A DNA stretch of 24,083 bases, taken from Rhodospirillales bacterium (GTDB lineage: Bacteria; Pseudomonadota; Alphaproteobacteria; QKFK01; SZUA-500). Numbering within the stretch: position 1 is the first letter of the stretch; each line of letters begins with the position of its first letter. The notes beneath the pieces are model-generated. The model saw only the letters and a list, made by a program, of their open reading frames with translations. It did not search any database and was not told the DNA's origin. The position numbers and the translations under genes are program-made. Shown one piece after another: positions 17,551-24,083 of this stretch. Location of the stretch: NCBI GenBank assembly GCA_003252195.1, contig QKFK01000020.1, positions 1 to 24,083 on the forward strand, read 5' to 3'.

Positions 17551-17790
17551 AAACTCTTACTCCTTACAAAGCATTTGTTCCAAATTAGTATCAGATTTTA
17601 ACACTCAAATATTTAGGCAAAGTAAACAATTGATATCAAAATCATGAATAACGGAATTTTCCCGATAAACACAATTAACTCCAATATATCGTTATATATC
17701 AAGTAAGTTTGTTATACAAAGAAAAAATACACCAACAAACAAAAGATTATATATACCAAGCACACCTAGGCCGATAAAATTAACCCAACT
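17551..17790. other. 240-base gap inside the glycogen block
   Basis: There is no open frame or clear terminator. It contains the 10-bp palindrome TTGATATCAA (17630-17639) and AT-rich inverted sequence near 17682-17700. In related GlgE clusters the treS and pep2 genes can lie between glgE and glgB, but no remnant of either is recognisable here. Confidence 0.4.
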
Positions 17791-19821
17791 TTAGAAAACC
17801 AATCTATATATCACACACTGTCTTCCATTAGGATAAAGATTGATAAAATGGTTCTCGCCTTTCCATTCATAGCTTTCGCCAGATAACAACTCCTCAACCT
17901 TATATGTGGCAGATGATGCAATTCCAAAATCTGATAATGGAAACCAAATATCGCTCCCATTAGCATTGAATGGATCTAGATTAACCGCAATAAGAATGAA
18001 ATTTTTCTTCTCATTATCAACCTTGCCATAAAAAATAACATTTGAGTTAGAAGAATGATAAAATCTTAAATTATCATTTTGATGCAGAGCAGTATTTTCT
18101 TTTCTTATTTGATTTAAATTTTTAATAAACTCTTTTATGTTTCTTGGCTCACCCCACTTGTGTTTCTTTACCTGAAATCTTTCATTGATTTCATAAACCT
18201 CTTTACCAGATATAGCATTATCCTCACATAATTCATAACCATTAATAATACTATACGATGAAGACATTGTTGCTGCCATAACAAGTCTTAGCACAAAGCT
18301 CTCAACCCCACCTTTTTGTAATGACCACGGCAATATATCACTAGTGCTTGGGCTAATATTGGGCCTTAAATAATCAGGCGTATCGAATGTTGATATTTGT
18401 GTAGACCCCTCTCTATCTTTTCGAGAAGTAAGGTAATTAATATGCTCAATTATTGAATTTTTAGTGTCTCGCCACATGTAATAACTATTAACCTGAGAAA
18501 AACCAATACGAGCTAATTGCTCTAGCATAGCAGGCTTACAAAAACCATCTGCAACAAAACATACATCAGGGTCTTTTTTCCTAATTTCAGCAATAAGCCA
18601 CTGCCAAAAGTCTAATGAAGTATCATAAGGCATAGTAACCTTAAATAACTTAATTCCAATATCTATCCAAAAATCAACCACTTCTTTTAAATCTTGCCAC
18701 AAACTTCTACCAGCAGAAAAATTAAGCGAAACCATATCATCATGCATCTCTGCACCTTTTTCATAGATTTTCAAACTTCCGTCTGTATTATACAAAAACC
18801 TATCAGGATATTCTTTTATCCAAGGATGATCTAACGAGCAGAAAAAGCATAATTCTAACGCAGCAAGCACACTATTATCGTAGCATGATTTAACAAACTC
18901 TTTTAATCCGTTTAATCCACCTAAAGACCTTGCAACATCTCCAAAACCGCCATCTTTTGAGCCCACAGAGTACAAATTGCCAGAATATTTTCTGTTTGTA
19001 TCCCCTAGTGGCTGAACTGGAGGCAAACAAACAACATCAAAACCCATATCAGATACATACTCAACCTTTTTAGCACAATCAAATAACGTACCTGCTTCAC
19101 CATTCTCCCCTTGAGATCTAGGATACATATTATACCAAGAAGAAAATTCAGCGACCCTCGGCTCCACCACCAATTTGAGCTCTTTATAATATTTGGAAGA
19201 ACAAGATTTAAAAGGTATTTTATGCATTACCTCAGAAACTTTCTCTGATAACAACAGCTCCATTTTCTCAGATTTATTACCAGACAAGTTAAACTGACGA
19301 ATAACTTCTTGAAGAAACGATTTATCTTCATCATAGATATCTTTATGCTCAGAATTAATAAGCAATATCCTATTACGCAAAATATCAACACCATCATTCA
19401 AATCAGCATCAATATTAGCGCCATTGTTCTTTTTTGAAACTATAGCATCTGACCATGTAGCATACTCATCAACCCATGCCTCAATCGTGTATTTATAGCT
19501 ACCAATCTCGTCAAGCCTAATACTACCCTTAAAACGCGATAATCCTGGGTTAACTTCGAACATTCTTGTTTCATATTTTTTGCCACTTTGCTTTTTGCAA
19601 ATTAAAACGGCTGACACCTTCTTTTTTGCCTCAGAAAAAATATCAGCAAAAACCACCAACTCCTCACCAACAACTCGTTTAACATAATATTTACCTGCAG
19701 ATATTTCAGGGAACAAATTTTCTATAAACACCGCCCCTTTATACAAACTAATATCATTATCACTAAATGAAGAATCATAAGATAAATAACCACTAACTTC
19801 AGATGTATTATTCTCGCTCAT
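17791..19821 (-). CDS. GlgE-like protein with lost catalytic residues (probable pseudoenzyme)
   Basis: This 676-residue protein has the full GlgE (GH13_3 maltosyltransferase) layout. The N-terminal domain reads FIENLFPEISAGKYYVKRVVGE, then YTIEAWVDEYATW. The barrel contains EFSSWYNMYPRS, GFDVVCLPPVQPLG and SLDHPW, and the rear part YYMWRDTKN, AATMSSSYSIINGYELCE and AVNLDPF. In active GlgE the nucleophile lies in FRVDNPHTKP; here it is FKVTMPYDTS, so Asp is Thr396. The acid/base Glu of L(S/A)EAF is Asp425 (VADGF), at the same 29-residue spacing. The third acid, Asp495 (STSDIL), remains. The phosphate-binding ENPPKKYQDI is EKGAEMHDDM. The frame is intact. I chose the ATG at 19819-19821, with AGGAG seven bases upstream, over one ten codons earlier. 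It is probably a glucan-binding or regulatory relic. Confidence 0.85.
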   Translation of the reverse strand: MSENNTSEVSGYLSYDSSFSDNDISLYKGAVFIENLFPEISAGKYYVKRVVGEELVVFADIFSEAKKKVSAVLICKKQSGKKYETRMFEVNPGLSRFKGSIRLDEIGSYKYTIEAWVDEYATWSDAIVSKKNNGANIDADLNDGVDILRNRILLINSEHKDIYDEDKSFLQEVIRQFNLSGNKSEKMELLLSEKVSEVMHKIPFKSCSSKYYKELKLVVEPRVAEFSSWYNMYPRSQGENGEAGTLFDCAKKVEYVSDMGFDVVCLPPVQPLGDTNRKYSGNLYSVGSKDGGFGDVARSLGGLNGLKEFVKSCYDNSVLAALELCFFCSLDHPWIKEYPDRFLYNTDGSLKIYEKGAEMHDDMVSLNFSAGRSLWQDLKEVVDFWIDIGIKLFKVTMPYDTSLDFWQWLIAEIRKKDPDVCFVADGFCKPAMLEQLARIGFSQVNSYYMWRDTKNSIIEHINYLTSRKDREGSTQISTFDTPDYLRPNISPSTSDILPWSLQKGGVESFVLRLVMAATMSSSYSIINGYELCEDNAISGKEVYEINERFQVKKHKWGEPRNIKEFIKNLNQIRKENTALHQNDNLRFYHSSNSNVIFYGKVDNEKKNFILIAVNLDPFNANGSDIWFPLSDFGIASSATYKVEELLSGESYEWKGENHFINLYPNGRQCVIYRLVF

Positions 19822-19854
19822 ACAAAAACTCCTACAGAAGCACAATTTCATAAC

Positions 19855-19883
19855 ATTATAACAGAAATTAATAGCTATGTAAC
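19855..19883 (-). promoter_or_regulatory. Candidate promoter of the glgE-like gene
   Basis: On the minus strand GTTACA (19883-19878) and TATAAT (19860-19855) are 17 bases apart. The predicted transcript would begin near 19848, inside the upstream in-frame ATG at 19849-19851, which supports the later start codon at 19821. Confidence 0.5.
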
Positions 19884-19952
19884 TGATTTTATAAGATTAA
19901 AAACAAACAACACAAAGTACCATACATGCAATTATATTTTACCTTATAAGGA

Positions 19953-19980
19953 TTGACTTATCAGCGCAAATATGTATAAT
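19953..19980 (+). promoter_or_regulatory. Strong sigma-70-type promoter of the DUF2934 gene
   Basis: TTGACT (19953-19958) and a perfect TATAAT (19975-19980) are 16 bases apart. A transcript starting near 19987 would have an unusually long leader of about 125 bases before the ATG at 20114. The leader holds a repeated AATTAAGTA (20040-20048 and 20063-20071). Confidence 0.65.
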
Positions 19981-20113
19981 CTCGGTATGTGCAGGGACTA
20001 AAAAGCACAAATAACCACTTATTTTCATTACCTAATTTTAATTAAGTAGTTGACCTTTAAAAAATTAAGTATAAGTTATTAGTGGATCAATCGTTATAAG
20101 GGGAGGATGCAAA

Positions 20114-20344
20114 ATGGTTGAAATTTCAGATGCTCTCATAAGAGAAGCCGCATATTATATTTGGAAAAACGAAGGTTGCCCAGAAGGTTTAGATTTTGAA
20201 CATTGGGTTAAAGCTAAAGCTCAATTAGCATCTAAATCAGACAAAGAATGCTCAAAATCAGCTTGTAAAACAGTTGAAAAGAAGCCAGCTAAGAAAGCTG
20301 CAGCAAAAAAAGCAACTACTGCTAAGAAACCAGCTAAGAAATAG
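20114..20344 (+). CDS. DUF2934 small protein with lysine/alanine-rich histone-like tail
   Basis: This is a 76-residue protein in two parts. Residues about 3-40 match the DUF2934 motif: IREAAYYIWKNEGCPEG followed by DFEHWVKAKAQL, a short helical domain of unknown function. Residues about 50-76 are a basic tail of KKPAKKAAAKK-type repeats, like histone H1 tails and other bacterial nucleoid-associated tails. Two Cys lie between them. A strong promoter, the ribosome site GGGGAGG and a 12-bp terminator stem suggest a short, highly expressed single-gene transcript. DNA or RNA binding through the tail is inferred from composition alone. It is divergent from the glgE-like gene. Confidence 0.85.
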   Translation: MVEISDALIREAAYYIWKNEGCPEGLDFEHWVKAKAQLASKSDKECSKSACKTVEKKPAKKAAAKKATTAKKPAKK

Positions 20345-20360
20345 CTATAAAGTTTTTATA

Positions 20361-20394
20361 AAAAGACCCTCGTATTCGAGGGTCTTTTTTTTTT
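20361..20394 (+). terminator. Intrinsic terminator of the DUF2934 gene
   Basis: A 12-bp perfect stem, AAAAGACCCTCG (20361-20372) with CGAGGGTCTTTT (20377-20388), closes a TATT loop and runs into ten T (20385-20394). It lies 17 bases past the stop codon. Confidence 0.93.
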
Positions 20395-20852
<458 letters not shown>

Positions 20853-20879
20853 AAAAAAAACACCCGCAAATTGCGGGTG
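20853..20879 (-). terminator. Intrinsic terminator of the 20913-21329 gene
   Basis: CACCCGCA (20861-20868) pairs with TGCGGGTG (20872-20879) around a three-base loop, followed on the minus strand by eight T (20860-20853). It lies 33 bases past the stop codon. Confidence 0.9.
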
Positions 20880-20912
20880 CCCAATACAATAAAACAAATA
20901 ACGTAAATACTA

Positions 20913-21329
20913 TTACAAGCCTAATTCTTCAATTAATCTATCAATTGTTTCATCAATAGTACCATCTTTAACAGCACTTTCCAATTCTGCCATAATATCT
21001 TCTTTTGCTCTTGGCAAAGGTTCTGAAACAGGTAATTTTTCTACTATATCAATATTAACTTCATATGCTCTTTGCATATTATCAAAGTTTTCCATATCGC
21101 CCTTAAATTCAGCGGCATAACACTTAACCAATCTAGGAGCTAGCCTCTTAAACTCATCCGTTACATATTCAAGCAAATATGTCTTATCAAGCTTTTTCAA
21201 AAGAGCATGATCACTTCCGTCATATACAACATCAACTAAATTAGCATCACCAGGCAAAACAGGCAAAGACAAAAACAGCTCCTTATCCTTGTTTATTGAT
21301 ATATTATACTCTTTGATATGTTCAAGCAT
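20913..21329 (-). CDS. Conserved hypothetical protein, VYDG-HAL small protein B
   Basis: This is a 138-residue acidic protein with no signal peptide or membrane helix, and I do not recognise its family. It is a paralogue of the 111-residue protein at 2445-2780. Shared elements in order are a DKELFLSL strand (15-22), VVYDGSDHALL (34-44), AAEFKGD (72-78) and YEVNIDIVEKLPVS (89-102). It then carries an extra C-terminal helix (about 108-138, EDIMAELESAVKDGTIDETI) absent from the other copy. AAGG lies eight bases before the ATG, and a good terminator follows. The neighbours give no functional hint. Confidence 0.75.
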   Translation of the reverse strand: MLEHIKEYNISINKDKELFLSLPVLPGDANLVDVVYDGSDHALLKKLDKTYLLEYVTDEFKRLAPRLVKCYAAEFKGDMENFDNMQRAYEVNIDIVEKLPVSEPLPRAKEDIMAELESAVKDGTIDETIDRLIEELGL

Positions 21330-21439
21330 ATTTAGAACCTTTTAAAATAGATTAAGCCTTAGATGATAATACAGAAATAAATCTAGAATTCAACACCTAA
21401 GGCTAATTTAAATATTTTTTTTCAAAAGCTCAGCTAAAA

Positions 21440-21736
21440 TTAGCGTCCTTTAGACATATTTTTAATAACTTCTGATGCTTTTGGGAATGTACCAGGGTTC
21501 TTTTTCTCAAACTTTGAATTTTTAATATCTGTTGCCCAACGAGCAAAATTATAACCCATACCTGCGAGCTTAACTTTAACAGCAGACTTAATGCTCATTG
21601 AACCAGCCTCTTTAGTAAGCTTCTGTTCAAACTTAGCTTTAGCCTCTTTCATAATTCTAACTTGCTTTGCAGGATCATAAGCTAGGTTTTCACCACCCAT
21701 CAAAGCATTAGTTGTTGTTTGCGTATATGTTGGCAT
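21440..21736 (-). CDS. Small basic hypothetical protein
   Basis: This 98-residue protein is not recognised. It has a Thr-rich start (MPTYTQTTTNALMGG), then a helical, Lys-rich middle (KEAKAKFEQKLTKEAGSMSIKSAVKVKLAG), then GYNFARWATDIKNSKFEKK and a basic C-terminus. There is no signal peptide or clear membrane helix. I chose the ATG at 21734-21736, which has GGAGAGG five bases upstream, over an in-frame start nine codons earlier that lacks a ribosome site. It lies between gltX and the VYDG-HAL gene, all on the minus strand, with gaps of 204 and 110 bases that suggest separate transcripts. Confidence 0.65.
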   Translation of the reverse strand: MPTYTQTTTNALMGGENLAYDPAKQVRIMKEAKAKFEQKLTKEAGSMSIKSAVKVKLAGMGYNFARWATDIKNSKFEKKNPGTFPKASEVIKNMSKGR

Positions 21737-21846
21737 ATTAACCTCTCCACAATCATTAGACAAAATATTTTAACTACTAACTAATAATAAAACACAAAAT
21801 CAGTCTCAAAGCAATCTATTTTTCGCAATTTTCGAAAAAAGAGCGA

Positions 21847-21884
21847 CAAAAACAGTATGTAAACTTGTTAAACCACTGTTTTTG
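21847..21884 (-). terminator. Terminator-like hairpin after gltX
   Basis: CAAAAACAGT (21847-21856) and ACTGTTTTTG (21875-21884) form a 10-bp perfect stem with an 18-base loop 56 bases past the gltX stop, followed on the minus strand by a CTCTTTTTTCG stretch. The stem is AT-rich. A second inverted repeat, TTTTTCG/CGAAAAA, lies at 21819-21839. Confidence 0.55.
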
Positions 21885-21940
21885 CCTATAACAGCGTTTA
21901 CTAAAAGATATAAGCAATACTAATCATTATTTTCTAAAAT

Positions 21941-23602
21941 TCAAGCAGATATAATATTATTAATTCTACTAAAGACTCTATCCTTACCCATAACAATCAT
22001 TATAGCGTGCAAATCTGGTGATTGATCTCTACCTGTAACCGCTAGCCTAATTATTTTAGCCACATCAGCAACGCTACCCTTAAAGGCTTCTTTATTTGCC
22101 TTATAGGCCTTCATATCTGATGCAAAACCATTATTATCAGCAACAGCCTTAACTTTATCAAACCACTCATTTTTATCAGCAGATGTATCATATGATGACA
22201 TAAAATCATTTAATATTTTCTTTATATCATCGCCAGACACAGGAGCAACTTTTTCACAAAGTATGTCATAACTCATGTCAAACTTATCATCAAAGAAATA
22301 CTCTATTTCTCCAGCTAAATCTTCCCATGTAGCTATATCTTTACGGTTCTTTGCACCCTGTCCTCTTTCTATTGATAGAATATTCTTAACGTAATCAGGG
22401 TTATTTTTCATCAAAGAAGCAAGGTCCTCGTTGTGTTTTTCTGCCCACTCAAGACCAGTTTCATAAACTTCATCAGCACTCATCAATGAAATAACATTTT
22501 TACTAATATTGTTTAATTTAACAAAATCAAACAAAGCACCGCTGTTATTTAATTTATTTAATGAGAATTGGAAGTCTTTATAACTAGCCTCCAAATTAAC
22601 TCTACGCCAGTCTTCAAAATTTGAATTTGCCAAATTTAGCAAATATTCAATAACAGCGTTCTTTGGATAACCTTTCTCATCATAATAAGCAACACTAGCT
22701 TCAGGGTCTTTGCGCTTACTTAATTTTCTTTTACCACCGTCGTCATTTTTTTGAATTGGTGCAATATGACCATATTTAGGTGTTTTCCAACCCATAGCTT
22801 TAAACAACTGAATATGAAGAGGCATAGAAGATACCCACTCATCACCACGAACCACATGCGTTGTACCCATTAAATGATCATCAATGATATGCGCAAAGTG
22901 ATATGTTGGAAGTCCATCAGACTTCATAATAACAATATCCATATCACTTTCTGGGAACTCGATGTTTCCTTTTAATATATCATGCACTATAACTTTACCA
23001 TCTGGACTTCCTGGTGACTTAAAACGAATAACAAAAGGAACATTGCTATCTAAAGCTTGAAGCACTTTTTCTTCTGGCATATCGCGCCATTTTGCCCACT
23101 GCCCATAATAACCAGGGCGAACAACACCATTTAGCTCTTGTTTACGGCGGATTTCATCTAACTCTTCTTCTGTACAAAAACATGGGTAAGCTCTATCTGT
23201 CTCAAGCATATCTTTAATATAGGCTTTATAAATATCTTCACGTTGACTTTGAACATATGGACCATATGAACCGATAGAACCCTCTTTACCGATAGGACCT
23301 TCATCAAAATTAATATCATAATATGAAAGAGAGCTCTCAATTAAAGCTGCCGCACCTTCAACTTCACGCTTGGTATCAGTATCTTCAATACGCAAATAAA
23401 ATGTACCACCACTTTGGTGAGCTAGTCTCTCAGAAATCAATGCTGCATAAAGACCGCCAATATGCATAAAACCTGTTGGGCTTGGAGCAATACGAGTTAC
23501 CTTAACCCCATCTTTCAAATTACGCTGTGGGTATTTTGCTTCAATATCTGCAACTAAAGGCAAGTTATCTGGTAACAATCTATTTATTATCGCTTTATCC
23601 AT
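21941..23602 (-). CDS. gltX: Glutamyl-tRNA synthetase, long Clostridia-like form
   Basis: This class I synthetase charges tRNA with glutamate. The HIGH-type motif is PSPTGFMHIGG (residues 41-50 region) and the KMSKS-type motif is KLSKR (293-297), both intact; RIEDTD and VVRGDEWVSS are also typical. At 553 residues it exceeds the usual 470 or so. It has a roughly 30-residue N-terminal extension with PQRNLKDGVKVTRIAPSPTG and LAHQSGGTFYLRIEDTD. To my recollection that pattern marks the GluRS of Clostridia and related gut bacteria and not the standard alphaproteobacterial enzyme. Transfer into this lineage is therefore possible. It follows cysS on the same strand with a 103-base gap. Whether it charges only Glu or also tRNA-Gln cannot be read from sequence alone. 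Confidence 0.93.
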   Translation of the reverse strand: MDKAIINRLLPDNLPLVADIEAKYPQRNLKDGVKVTRIAPSPTGFMHIGGLYAALISERLAHQSGGTFYLRIEDTDTKREVEGAAALIESSLSYYDINFDEGPIGKEGSIGSYGPYVQSQREDIYKAYIKDMLETDRAYPCFCTEEELDEIRRKQELNGVVRPGYYGQWAKWRDMPEEKVLQALDSNVPFVIRFKSPGSPDGKVIVHDILKGNIEFPESDMDIVIMKSDGLPTYHFAHIIDDHLMGTTHVVRGDEWVSSMPLHIQLFKAMGWKTPKYGHIAPIQKNDDGGKRKLSKRKDPEASVAYYDEKGYPKNAVIEYLLNLANSNFEDWRRVNLEASYKDFQFSLNKLNNSGALFDFVKLNNISKNVISLMSADEVYETGLEWAEKHNEDLASLMKNNPDYVKNILSIERGQGAKNRKDIATWEDLAGEIEYFFDDKFDMSYDILCEKVAPVSGDDIKKILNDFMSSYDTSADKNEWFDKVKAVADNNGFASDMKAYKANKEAFKGSVADVAKIIRLAVTGRDQSPDLHAIMIVMGKDRVFSRINNIISA

Positions 23603-23636
23603 GGCACCAATTTTCCTTAAACTAAAATAAAATCAT

Positions 23637-23671
23637 AAGGCTCAATGCCATGTTTAATAACACCGAGCCTT
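23637..23671 (-). terminator. Possible terminator between cysS and gltX
   Basis: AAGGCTC (23637-23643) and GAGCCTT (23665-23671) form a 7-bp stem with a 21-base loop that itself contains TGTT/AACA pairing. On the minus strand a T-rich stretch (ATTTTATTTTAG) follows a few bases later. It lies 34 bases past the cysS stop; the large loop makes it uncertain. Confidence 0.45.
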
Positions 23672-23705
23672 TTAATTGTCAAATCCGTTATGATAGAAAA
23701 GAAGC

Positions 23706-24083
23706 CTAAGCTCTTTTCCACGTAGTTCCCTGAGGCGAATCCTCTAGAACCACCCCTTTAGCTAATAAATCATTTCTAATTTTATCAGCCAAAGCCAAGT
23801 CTTTGTTCTTACGAGCGTTCTTTCTATCTTCTATAAGAGCTTCAATATCATCTTCTGACAAACCATCTTTTGAAGCAGGAACCCACTTAAACCATTCATC
23901 AGGCGTTTTCTCAAGAATCCCCATTAGGTTTGCTGAAGATATAAGAGCACCTTTTAACACAGCAATTTCTTTTTCATCTTCTGCCTTGTTAAGGTTACCG
24001 ACCATCTCATGCAAATATGAAATAGCAAGCGGTGTATTCATATCGTCTTGCAATGCTTCTAAAACTTTCTTATCTGTATCTTT
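23706..24083 (-). CDS. cysS: Cysteinyl-tRNA synthetase (3' part; 5' end beyond window)
   Basis: Only the last 125 residues are present; the frame is open to the right edge. They form the C-terminal helical anticodon-binding part of CysRS. DDMNTPLAISYLHEM is the DD(F/M)NT motif that follows the catalytic domain, and RKNARKNKDLALADKIRND then GVVLEDSPQGTTW is the conserved C-terminal DALR-type signature (IRDeL..GI.LeDtp.GT.W). The catalytic HIGH and KMSKS parts lie outside the window. It is upstream of gltX on the same strand, with a possible terminator between them. The stop lies directly after WKRA, a normal end for the family. Confidence 0.92.
   Translation of the reverse strand, partial: KDTDKKVLEALQDDMNTPLAISYLHEMVGNLNKAEDEKEIAVLKGALISSANLMGILEKTPDEWFKWVPASKDGLSEDDIEALIEDRKNARKNKDLALADKIRNDLLAKGVVLEDSPQGTTWKRA

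Noticed and set aside
19822..19851. Ten-codon N-terminal extension of the glgE-like protein (MKLCFCRSFC)
   Set aside because: There is no ribosome site before that ATG, the predicted transcript start falls within it, and a well-spaced AGGAG precedes the ATG at 19821.
20050..20077. Second promoter (TTGACC with a TATAAG-like box) nearer the DUF2934 gene
   Set aside because: Spacing is wrong for every candidate -10 box (14 or 20 bases), while the upstream TTGACT-16-TATAAT is much better.

Overview
The window is AT-rich and looks like the chromosome of a small-genome, probably host- or gut-associated alphaproteobacterium. The main evidence is an unfused nuoA-nuoB-nuoC-nuoD cluster of alphaproteobacterial/mitochondrial type, a three-domain LplT-PlsC-AMP-ligase (Aas-type) fusion, and an alphaproteobacterial-type glgB-glgX-malQ cluster. 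The glutamyl-tRNA synthetase has instead the long form familiar from gut Clostridia. Placement is by recognition of protein families; no database search was made.

Layout. 1-2315 (minus): start of the complex I operon, nuoA to nuoD, with nuoD cut by the window edge. 2445-3322 (minus): an unrecognised small protein and a glycine-zipper lipoprotein. 3454-3894 (minus): a NUDIX hydrolase gene decayed by several frameshifts and a stop. 3971-5553 (minus): ferritin, a MIF-family tautomerase and a C39-like papain-fold protein. 5661-9098 (plus): the Aas-type fusion, converging on a minus-strand MFS transporter (9312-10505) across an 18-bp perfect hairpin. 10768-19821 (minus): an alpha-glucan block transcribed as glgE-like, glgB, glgX, malQ and closed by a good terminator. 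20114-20344 (plus): a small DUF2934 protein with a lysine/alanine-rich tail, with its own strong promoter and terminator. 20345-20912: non-coding DNA carrying a 35-bp AG microsatellite. 20913-21736 (minus): two small unknown proteins, one a paralogue of the protein at 2445-2780. 21941-24083 (minus): gltX and the 3' end of cysS.

How the genes fit together. GlgB (branching), GlgX (debranching) and MalQ (4-alpha-glucanotransferase) keep all three catalytic acids each and form a tight operon for glycogen remodelling. The fourth member, at the head of the block, has the full GlgE architecture. However, its nucleophile Asp is Thr, its acid/base Glu is Asp, and the maltose-1-phosphate-binding motif is gone, while the reading frame, promoter and ribosome site are intact. 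TreS and Pep2, which make maltose-1-phosphate for a true GlgE, are not in the window. The most interesting reading is a retained, catalytically dead GlgE-derived protein with a new role, perhaps glucan binding or regulation.

No tRNA, rRNA, CRISPR array, insertion sequence or prophage was seen.
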